Origin: JACQBY01 sp041486115
Lineage (GTDB): Bacteria; Nitrospirota; Nitrospiria; JACQBW01
Assembly: GCA_041486115.1 (NCBI GenBank)
Contig: JBGPKT010000008.1
Coordinates: 1-39,795, forward strand
Length of the DNA: 39,795 nucleotides
Direction: 5' to 3'
Shown: positions 33,320 to 39,795 of the stretch, piece after piece
Position numbering within the stretch: position 1 is the stretch's first letter
Layout of the letters: each line of letters opens with the position of its first letter
Notes under the pieces: generated by a model
The model's input: only the letters and a program-made list of their open reading frames with translations
Database searches by the model: none
Told to the model about the DNA's origin: nothing
Made by a program: the position numbers and the translations under genes

Positions 33320-34429
33320 TTGAAGATAAAAAATATCGTCATATATCGGGTTGGCCTTCTGGGAGACACCCTTGTAGGATTGCCGGTTTTGAACTGTCTT
33401 AGATGGGCTTACCCACAGGCTCGTATTACTTATATTTGGCAGAAGATTGCGGGAAAAAACTATGTGAGCGCCAGAGAGGTGCTTGATGGGGCAGGTCTAG
33501 TCGATGAGTTCCTTTGCGATGAGTTATCCCCTGTCGTCTTGAGTCGGTGTTTTTCTTTGGTCAAAATCTGGAAGATCCTATTTTTTGAGAAAGTTGACTT
33601 GGGAATTGTTTTGGAGGAGCCGCATTGGCCGAGCCGGAGGAAGACTTTTTTGAGGTTTTGCGGAGTAAGAAAGGTCATCGGACCTGACATGACCTCCCCT
33701 CAGATCGTAAAGGATAAAAATGGAGATATTGAGAGAAGTAAACATATCTCTGATGCCCTGATTGATGTATTAAGGCCGCTGGGGATTGATCTGCCTGGAG
33801 AAATATCAGGAGATCCTAGGCTTTGGACTGGAAAGGACGAAAAAGAAACCGTTGACATGTGGGTAAATAAAGCGGGGATTGACCCCCTTCGAAATGTCTG
33901 CGTTGGTGTCTCTCCGTGGAGTAATATGCCTTTGAAAAGATGGCCGCTTGAAAATTATTTAAAAGTACTGGGTGAACTTATAAAAGATTTCAAAATTGTA
34001 CCCATTTTTTTTGGTGGGGGTGAAGAACGCGAAATTACTGAAAAATTGATTAAAGATCTAGGGTGTGGGTATACAGTTGCAGGCGAATTAAGCGTAAGGG
34101 AAGGGGTAGAACTTTTGAGCCGTTTCAAGATGTATCTCGGTAATGATACCGGTACGATGCATATGGCTGTGGCTGCCGGGATACGTTGCGTTGCGATATT
34201 TTCGTCCAGGGATGCCCCCGGACGCTGGGAACCTTATGGCATGGGGCATACCATTTTCAGGACAAAGGTTGACTGCGAAGGATGCATGCTCCGGGAATGC
34301 TTAGAAGAGGATATGAAATGTCTTTTATCGATTAAGCCCGAAGAGGTAATTGATGCTTGCCGTAATATTTTAATTAAAAGCGATGAAAGAAATTTTAATC
34401 TACATTTCAGCCGAGGTCCGTCCCTCTAG
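33320..34429 (+). CDS. Family 9 glycosyltransferase (heptosyltransferase-like)
   Basis: 369 residues. GT9 hallmarks: IYRVGLLGDTLVGLPVL at the N-terminus, VGVSPWSNMPLKRWPLENY in the donor domain, FGGGEEREI, and YLGNDTGTMHMAVAAGIRCVAIF. GT9 enzymes mostly transfer ADP-heptose to lipid A core. In this locus the pathway makes GDP-heptose, so this enzyme may use that or a derivative. The TTG start has only a distant GGAG upstream. A 103-bp gap precedes it. Confidence 0.87.
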   Translation: MKIKNIVIYRVGLLGDTLVGLPVLNCLRWAYPQARITYIWQKIAGKNYVSAREVLDGAGLVDEFLCDELSPVVLSRCFSLVKIWKILFFEKVDLGIVLEEPHWPSRRKTFLRFCGVRKVIGPDMTSPQIVKDKNGDIERSKHISDALIDVLRPLGIDLPGEISGDPRLWTGKDEKETVDMWVNKAGIDPLRNVCVGVSPWSNMPLKRWPLENYLKVLGELIKDFKIVPIFFGGGEEREITEKLIKDLGCGYTVAGELSVREGVELLSRFKMYLGNDTGTMHMAVAAGIRCVAIFSSRDAPGRWEPYGMGHTIFRTKVDCEGCMLRECLEEDMKCLLSIKPEEVIDACRNILIKSDERNFNLHFSRGPSL

Positions 34430-34502
34430 GTGTTGGAGAAATCGAGCATTCTTGAGGGGGCTTCTTTACAAATGATTTGAAATACCGGCCGAGGATTAAA
34501 AA

Positions 34503-35132
34503 ATGATAAGCAAGACCGCTATTATATTTCCAAACGTCAAGCTAGGAAAAAATTGCATAGTCGAAGACTATGCAATAATCGGCTGTATGCCTCACGGATA
34601 TAAAGCGGGTGAGCTTGAGACGATAATTGGTGATGATGCAGTAATAAGATCCCATACCGTGATTTACGCCGGCAATAAAATCGGGAGCAGATTCCAGACC
34701 GGCAACAAGGCAAATATCAGGGAGCTGAACAGAATTGGAGACGATGTAAGCGTTGGGACATTATCAGTTATCGAGCATCATGTGCAGATTGGAAAAGGAG
34801 TGAGAGTGCATACCCAGGTTTTTATTCCTGAATATACGATGTTGGAAGAAGAGTGCTGGATTGGTCCTAACGTAGTAATCACGAACGCGAAATACCCCAG
34901 GTCGCTCAATGTCAAAAAGGAATTAAAAGGTCCGGTGATCAGAAGGTTCGCAATAATCGGGGCCAATAGTACGATCCTGCCTGGAATTGTCATAGGGGAG
35001 TATGCGCTTGTAGGAGCTGGGTCTGTTGTCACTAAAGATATACCAGAACGAGCGGTTGTGGCGGGAAACCCTGCTCAAGTTATAAACGTACTGGACAACC
35101 TTCCTTATTTAAAAGATAAACAAGGTATATGA
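34503..35132 (+). CDS. Hexapeptide-repeat acetyltransferase (WlbB/WbpD-like)
   Basis: 209 residues forming a left-handed beta-helix: many imperfect hexapeptide repeats such as IGKGVRVHTQVFIPEYTMLE and a C-terminal GEYALVGAGSVVTKDIPE followed by VVAGNPAQV. It probably N-acetylates an amino sugar. With WlbA- and WlbC-like genes at 36477 and 37615, it would complete the 3-acetamido group of UDP-2,3-diacetamido-2,3-dideoxyglucuronate. It overlaps the next gene by 4 bp. Confidence 0.82.
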   Translation: MISKTAIIFPNVKLGKNCIVEDYAIIGCMPHGYKAGELETIIGDDAVIRSHTVIYAGNKIGSRFQTGNKANIRELNRIGDDVSVGTLSVIEHHVQIGKGVRVHTQVFIPEYTMLEEECWIGPNVVITNAKYPRSLNVKKELKGPVIRRFAIIGANSTILPGIVIGEYALVGAGSVVTKDIPERAVVAGNPAQVINVLDNLPYLKDKQGI

Positions 35133-36388
35133 ACGTTTGGCTTCTACAGATAGGCGAGGTTTTGCCAGTAGACCATAATGCTCGTAAATTAAGGACAGCT
35201 CTGCTTGCCGAAAAGCTTGTTAAGAAGGATCATTCTGTCTTTTGGTGGGCTAGTGCCTTTGATCACTTCAAGAAAGACTGGATTTTTAAGGATGAGACAT
35301 TAATTGAAGTTAACAGGGGTCTTAAGGTCATGGCTTTAAAGGGCTTCGGTTACAAGAGAAATATTTCTCTCCGGAGATTCATGGACCATAGGATTATAGC
35401 TTCAAGGTTTAAGGCCAAAGCTATAGCGGAACCACGACCGGATATCATTGTTGCATCGATGCCTTCGCATGATTTGGCCTATGAAGCTGTTATGTTCGGT
35501 AAAGAAAACAATATTCCTGTGATCGTCGATATAAGAGATCCATGGCCTGACATATTTCTAGAACTTGTACCTGTATTTCTTAGAGGTCTTGCCAGATTAG
35601 TTCTCAACAGGGATTTCAGGATGACAAGAAATACGATGAGGGATGCGGATGGCATTACGGCTATGACCAGTACGCTTCTCGACTGGGGTTTGAAATGCGC
35701 TGGGCGCGAAGGGACATGGAAGGATAAGGTCTTTTATCTAGGAGGCACCAGCACAGATAGGAAGCCAGGAGGTGCTGAAAGGATGCCAGGGTTCCTAAAA
35801 GACCTTAATTTTAAATTCATTGTGACATTCATAGGGACATTAGCCCGCTATCATAATCCTTCAATTCTCCTGGACGTAGCTGAAAGGCTGAAGAACACGG
35901 GGATTGGTTTTATTATTGCGGGTGATGGGGAACTCTTTGGCAAGATTAAAAGCAAGGTTGCAGGACTTAAGAATGTTATTCTGCCGGGGTGGCTTAAACA
36001 GGATGAGATAACAGCGTTGCTTCAGCATTCCAGCGTAGGGGTCTGTCCGTCCGATCATGTAGCAGATTTCTTCCCAAATAAGGCGTTTACTTATCTTTCT
36101 GCCGGCCTCCCGGTGATATCAGGCTTCCAGGGAGACTTGAGGACTCTCATTGAAAAGCGCGGCATAGGTTTTTATTATCCCCCAAACGACGTGGAAGCGA
36201 TTTCAAATTGCATCAAAAAATTATATAATGACCCCGAGATTTACAAAAAGACCTCTGAAAATGCGAAGACAGTTTTTAACGAGATGCTCGATGCCAACAA
36301 AATATATGAAGAATACATAAGGTATATGGAAAAAATAGTTTCTGAATACAATAAAAAAGATCATGTCAATAAGAGGGTGCGTGCGTAG
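35129..36388 (+). CDS. Family 4 glycosyltransferase
   Basis: 419 residues, GT-B. N-terminal domain with DHNARKLRTALLAEKLVKKDHSV-type opening and PDIIVASMPSHDLAYEA, then DIRDPWPDIF. The donor domain has FIGTLARYHN, FIIAGDGE and SVGVCPSDHVADFFPNKAFTYLSAGLPVI. Proteins with this DPWPD feature act in diacetamido-sugar loci (WbuB-like). It overlaps the acetyltransferase gene by 4 bp, which fits transfer of the acetylated sugar made by that gene set. Confidence 0.86.
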   Translation: MNVWLLQIGEVLPVDHNARKLRTALLAEKLVKKDHSVFWWASAFDHFKKDWIFKDETLIEVNRGLKVMALKGFGYKRNISLRRFMDHRIIASRFKAKAIAEPRPDIIVASMPSHDLAYEAVMFGKENNIPVIVDIRDPWPDIFLELVPVFLRGLARLVLNRDFRMTRNTMRDADGITAMTSTLLDWGLKCAGREGTWKDKVFYLGGTSTDRKPGGAERMPGFLKDLNFKFIVTFIGTLARYHNPSILLDVAERLKNTGIGFIIAGDGELFGKIKSKVAGLKNVILPGWLKQDEITALLQHSSVGVCPSDHVADFFPNKAFTYLSAGLPVISGFQGDLRTLIEKRGIGFYYPPNDVEAISNCIKKLYNDPEIYKKTSENAKTVFNEMLDANKIYEEYIRYMEKIVSEYNKKDHVNKRVRA

Positions 36389-36476
36389 GGGAGAGTTTGG
36401 ATTAAACCGCGTCCGGTGGGATGGATTCGCCGAATTTAATATGCTTGATTGGTGATTAATTAAAAGGATAAGCGAA

Positions 36477-37550
36477 ATGAAAAAGCTAAATTTTGCATTA
36501 ATGGGTTGTGGAAGAATTGCTGAAAGACATGCTGATACACTTTCAAGACAGCTGCCTGGAGCTTGTTTGGCGGCGGTTTGTGATATTAATGAAGAGAGAG
36601 CTAAGTTATTAGGGAAAAAGTATAAGATTCCCCATTATTGCGATATAAATGACCTTCTTAATAAAGAATCAATTGATGTTGTCAATATTCTTACTCCTAG
36701 TGGGTTGCATGCAAAAAATGTTTTGGAAGTGGTTCGTTATAAAAAACATATCGTTGTTGAAAAGCCGATGGCTCTTACTTTGAACGATGCCGATGCTATT
36801 ATCAGGGCTTGTGATGAAATTAGGGTAAAGCTCTTTGTGGTAAAACAGAACCGGTTTAATCTTCCAGTTGTGAAGTTGAAAAAAGCTATGGTAGAGGGTA
36901 GATTTGGTAAGCTTGTCATGGGGACCGTGAGAGTCCGATGGTGCCGGCGTCAAGATTATTATGATCAAGATTCCTGGCGTGGAACTTGGAAGATGGATGG
37001 CGGAGTATTTACAAACCAGGCGAGCCATCATATCGATCTGCTTGAATGGATGATGGGTGATGTTGAATCCGTTTTTGCAAAAGCTGAGACCCGTCTTGTT
37101 AACATTGAAGTTGAGGATACAGGAGTTGCTTTACTTAAATTTCAGAATGGTGCTTTGGGAATTATTGAAGCCACTACAGCAACCCGGCCAATGGATTTGG
37201 AAGGTTCGATTAGTATTCTTGGAGAAAAAGGCGTTGTAGAAATTGGTGGATTTGCAGTCAACAAAATGAAAGTATGGAAATTTGAAGATCAAAACCCTGA
37301 TGATGAAGAGGTTTTAGAAAAGTATGCCCAAAATCCTCCTAATGTTTACGGTTTTGGGCATGTCGCATTTTTACAAGAAGTTGTAAATTCCATAGTAAAT
37401 GATAAAAAGGCTTTAGTGGATGGTTTGGAAGGAAGAAAATCGCTAGAACTTATTCATGCAATTTACGAATCAATTGAGACACAAGAAGAAATCTCTCTTC
37501 GTTTTAAGCCAAAAAGGTGCCGTTTAGGCCTGTCTTTAAATGGAAATTAA
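36477..37550 (+). CDS. wlbA: UDP-GlcNAcA 3-dehydrogenase-like (WlbA/WbpB) oxidoreductase
   Basis: 357 residues, Gfo/Idh/MocA family. Rossmann opening NFALMGCGRIAERHAD, IVVEKPMAL, then the segment RVRWCRRQDYYDQDSWRGTW and NQASHHIDLLEWMMGDV, and VEDTGVALLKFQNGALGIIEATTATRP. These stretches match WlbA/WbpB as I know them. It would oxidise C3 of UDP-N-acetylglucosaminuronate, preparing it for the aminotransferase encoded next. AAGGAT precedes the ATG. Confidence 0.85.
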   Translation: MKKLNFALMGCGRIAERHADTLSRQLPGACLAAVCDINEERAKLLGKKYKIPHYCDINDLLNKESIDVVNILTPSGLHAKNVLEVVRYKKHIVVEKPMALTLNDADAIIRACDEIRVKLFVVKQNRFNLPVVKLKKAMVEGRFGKLVMGTVRVRWCRRQDYYDQDSWRGTWKMDGGVFTNQASHHIDLLEWMMGDVESVFAKAETRLVNIEVEDTGVALLKFQNGALGIIEATTATRPMDLEGSISILGEKGVVEIGGFAVNKMKVWKFEDQNPDDEEVLEKYAQNPPNVYGFGHVAFLQEVVNSIVNDKKALVDGLEGRKSLELIHAIYESIETQEEISLRFKPKRCRLGLSLNGN

Positions 37551-37617
37551 AATATATTTCGCTTGGGTTATTGTTCCCCCTTTGGGTTTCTGCCATCCTA
37601 AATAAGGAAAGAATGTG

Positions 37618-38739
37618 ATGAAAATTCCTTTTGTCGACCTTCAAGCCCAGTATCAGGCAATCTACAATGAAATTAATGCTGCGATAAGTCATGTATTAAA
37701 AAGCGCTGATTTTATTTTGGGGAAAGATGTCAGACTTTTCGAGCAAGAATTCTCTCAGTATTGCGGGGTAACCCAAGGAATAGGTTGCAGTTCAGGGACT
37801 TCGGCATTACACCTTGCCCTCTTGGGCTGCAAAGTGAAACCTGGAGATGAAGTGATCACAACTCCCCATACATTTATTGCGACTACGGAAGCAATATCTC
37901 AAACTGGTGCTAAAAGTGTCTTTTCAGATATTGATAAAGATACATTTACTATTGATCCGAAAAAAATAGAAACGGCCATTACGGAAAAGACTAAGGCTAT
38001 CATCGTGGTTCATTTATATGGTCAGTGCGCAGATATGGATCCTATACTCTCACTTGCTAAAAAATATAATTTGAAAGTAATCGAAGATGCTGCCCAGTCA
38101 CATGGAGCTTTGTATAAGGGCCGTAAGGCAGGCTCTATGGGAGATGTCGCATGTTTCAGCTTCTACCCTGGAAAAAATTTAGGCGCATATGGAGATGCTG
38201 GAATGGTGGTGACAAATGATGAGGCTATGGCTGAACACATGAGAATCGTGAGTAACCATGGTCGGAAAGATAAGTATGAGCATCTACTCGAAGGTTTCAA
38301 TTATCGCTTAGATACCATGCAAGCATCAATTTTGAGAGTTAAATTGCGTTATTTGGATCAATGGAATGATAAACGTAAAAAAATTGCTACCATGTATCGT
38401 AAATTGTTGAATTTCAACGGGTTAAATACTCCTTATGAACGAGAATCTAATAGTCACGTATATCATCTATATGTTGTTCGAGCTAAGGAACGAGAAAAAT
38501 TTAAAAAATACTTGACCTCAAAGGGTATTTCTACTGGGATTCACTATCCTATTCCTCTTCATCTTCAAGAAGCTTATCATTACTTGGGTTACGTGAAGGG
38601 TGATTTTCCCGTAACGGAAACAATATCACAAGAAATTCTATCTCTTCCTATTTTTCCAGAAATGACTACAGATCAGCAAGAGTATATCTGTTCGATGACT
38701 ATGGAGTTCTTTTCCAAAAATACTGCAAAATTCAGGTAA
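37618..38739 (+). CDS. wlbC: DegT/DnrJ/EryC1/StrS aminotransferase (WlbC/WbpE-like)
   Basis: 373 residues from the ATG at 37618. A GTG directly before it also reads in frame. The opening IPFVDLQAQYQAIYNEINAAI, CSSGTSALHLAL, VIEDAAQSHGA, and the PLP lysine in FSFYPGKNLGAYGDAG are typical. It would aminate the 3-keto sugar made by the WlbA-like enzyme. The WlbB-like acetyltransferase lies upstream at 34503. AAGGAA upstream serves as ribosome binding site. Confidence 0.87.
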   Translation: MKIPFVDLQAQYQAIYNEINAAISHVLKSADFILGKDVRLFEQEFSQYCGVTQGIGCSSGTSALHLALLGCKVKPGDEVITTPHTFIATTEAISQTGAKSVFSDIDKDTFTIDPKKIETAITEKTKAIIVVHLYGQCADMDPILSLAKKYNLKVIEDAAQSHGALYKGRKAGSMGDVACFSFYPGKNLGAYGDAGMVVTNDEAMAEHMRIVSNHGRKDKYEHLLEGFNYRLDTMQASILRVKLRYLDQWNDKRKKIATMYRKLLNFNGLNTPYERESNSHVYHLYVVRAKEREKFKKYLTSKGISTGIHYPIPLHLQEAYHYLGYVKGDFPVTETISQEILSLPIFPEMTTDQQEYICSMTMEFFSKNTAKFR

Positions 38740-38782
38740 TATAAATAGATAATGTTTCAATTTAATTAAATATAGGAAAAAA

Positions 38783-39562
38783 TTGAACGTTACTACGAAT
38801 TATATTCACGTTACCGAGTTATCAGGCGATGAAGTAAGCCGAGAACAAATGGAAAGGCTTTATAATCGCTATTATTGGGCAGGTATACATTGTGCCGGAA
38901 AAAATGTCCTCGAAGTAGCTTGTGGTACGGGGCAAGGATTGGGCTATCTATCGAAATTGGCCAAGAGTGTGAATGCGGGTGATTATTCTGCCGAAATTCT
39001 GAAATTGGCCAAAGCTCATTATGGCGACAGGATTCCATTAAAACAGTTTGACGCCCAAAATCTGCCTTATTTGAATCAGTCCATCGATGTGATCATCCTT
39101 TTTGAAGCAATTTACTATATTCCTTCTGCGGAGAAGTTTGTAAGCGAGTGTCGACGTGTTTTACGGAAAGGTGGAAAGGTTTTAATTGCGACGGCAAATA
39201 AGGATTTGTACGATTTTAATCCAAGTCCTCATAGTTATAAATATTATGGTGTTGTTGAATTGAATGAACTGTTCGCGAAACAGGGGTTTTCGTTGGAATG
39301 TTTTGGAGGCACGCCCGTTGATCAACTTTCTTTACGGCAGAGACTTCTTCGCCCCATAAAGAAGTTGGTTGTAATTCTTGGTTTGATACCTAAAACAATG
39401 GCCGGAAAAAAATTTTTAAAAAAGCTGGTTTTTGGAGAGTTGATAAAAATGCCGGCCGAAATAGATGAGGGCATGTCTGCATACGCGGAACCCACATCCC
39501 TTTCTTTATCCCGACCGGATAGGAAACATAAGGTCATCTACTCCGTTGCCACGTTGCAGTAA
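38783..39562 (+). CDS. Class I SAM-dependent methyltransferase
   Basis: 259 residues. Motif I NVLEVACGTGQGLGYL, AGDYSAEI, DAQNLPYLNQSIDVIILFEAIYYI and VLRKGGKVLIATAN are all in place (Methyltransf_11-like). The C-terminal 80 residues are basic with a hydrophobic patch and may contact membrane or acceptor. TTG start with TAGGA 7 nt upstream. It lies between the aminotransferase and the initiating transferase, and is probably a repeat-unit decoration enzyme. Confidence 0.85.
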   Translation: MNVTTNYIHVTELSGDEVSREQMERLYNRYYWAGIHCAGKNVLEVACGTGQGLGYLSKLAKSVNAGDYSAEILKLAKAHYGDRIPLKQFDAQNLPYLNQSIDVIILFEAIYYIPSAEKFVSECRRVLRKGGKVLIATANKDLYDFNPSPHSYKYYGVVELNELFAKQGFSLECFGGTPVDQLSLRQRLLRPIKKLVVILGLIPKTMAGKKFLKKLVFGELIKMPAEIDEGMSAYAEPTSLSLSRPDRKHKVIYSVATLQ

Positions 39563-39583
39563 AGGTCATCAGGAAACATTGAT

Positions 39584-39795
39584 ATGGTGAAAAGGATATT
39601 TGATCTAATATTTGCTTTTATCGGATTGATCATCCTCTTTCCGTTTTTTGTTTTAATTGCCGTGTTGATCAAGCTTGAGTCGGAAGGACCGGTGTTCTAT
39701 CGCGGGATTAGGGTGGGTCGTTACGGTTATCCCTTCAAGATATTTAAGTTCCGTAGTATGGTTCAAGACGCTGAAAAAACAGGAGCTTCTTCGAC
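39584..39795 (+). CDS. Bacterial sugar transferase, initiating (WecA/WcaJ-like C-terminal type), truncated
   Basis: Seventy codons before the right edge. The start MVKRIFDLIFAFIGLIILFP gives the membrane-inserted helix, followed by SEGPVFYRGIRVGRYGYPFKIFKFRSM, the signature of polyisoprenyl-phosphate sugar-1-phosphate transferases. It would begin each repeat unit on undecaprenyl phosphate. The short N-terminus fits the small PglC-like form. AGGAAA lies upstream of the ATG. Confidence 0.9.
   Translation, partial: MVKRIFDLIFAFIGLIILFPFFVLIAVLIKLESEGPVFYRGIRVGRYGYPFKIFKFRSMVQDAEKTGASS

Noticed and set aside
1..39795. CRISPR arrays, tRNA or rRNA genes, integrases and transposase genes
   Set aside because: I looked for regularly spaced repeats, cloverleaf sequences and typical recombinase motifs and saw none.

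Overview
The window looks like chromosomal DNA of a Gram-negative bacterium. The evidence is a Tat-exported NrtA/CmpA-type binding protein, a GDP-heptose pathway, a GT9 heptosyltransferase and a Wzx/Wzy-type polysaccharide locus. TTG and GTG starts are common. The gene style reminded me of Nitrospirota or deltaproteobacterial-type genomes, but this is an impression and not a placement.

Region 1 (1-7805) is ordinary chromosome. It holds the start of a small zinc-ribbon protein, a MarR regulator with a near-perfect 20-bp palindrome next to its start, a divergent nitrate/cyanate/bicarbonate-type ABC transporter (binding protein, permease, ATPase) behind a textbook sigma-54 promoter, a DUF302 protein, and a large CHASE-PAS-GAF-GGDEF-EAL protein for cyclic-di-GMP turnover.

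Region 2 (7617-9800) is a small accessory island. It has two toxin-antitoxin pairs (TumE/TumA-like and HigB/HigA), both on the minus strand. The island is bracketed by a 238-bp direct repeat. One copy is the authentic 3' end of the EAL gene and the other is an orphan copy with about 13 mismatches and a premature stop.

Region 3 (10054-39795, running off the right edge) is a surface-polysaccharide locus of about 30 kb. It opens with a sigma-70-type promoter, a roughly 200-nt leader and a NusG paralogue of the UpxY/RfaH/LoaP kind, followed by two terminator-like hairpins. Then comes a tightly coupled operon (11390-19039) with four sugar-nucleotide oxidoreductases, a GDP-D-glycero-alpha-D-manno-heptose pathway (hddA, hddC, gmhA, gmhB) and a transaldolase that could supply sedoheptulose 7-phosphate. 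At 19136 the same promoter and leader occur again, now in front of a 2H-phosphoesterase-like gene, two epimerases, glycosyltransferases, a Wzx flippase, methyltransferases, a Wzy-type polymerase, a GT9 heptosyltransferase, WlbA/WlbB/WlbC-type genes for a diacetamido uronic acid, and a truncated initiating sugar transferase.

The most interesting signal is the pair of homologous leaders. They share the promoter and several blocks, and both can fold into the same two hairpins with compensating base changes. With a NusG paralogue and terminators beside the first copy, this suggests a processive antitermination system in which the NusG paralogue acts on a cognate leader RNA or DNA element at two places in one locus. 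That mechanism is inference. The repeated leader itself is seen directly.
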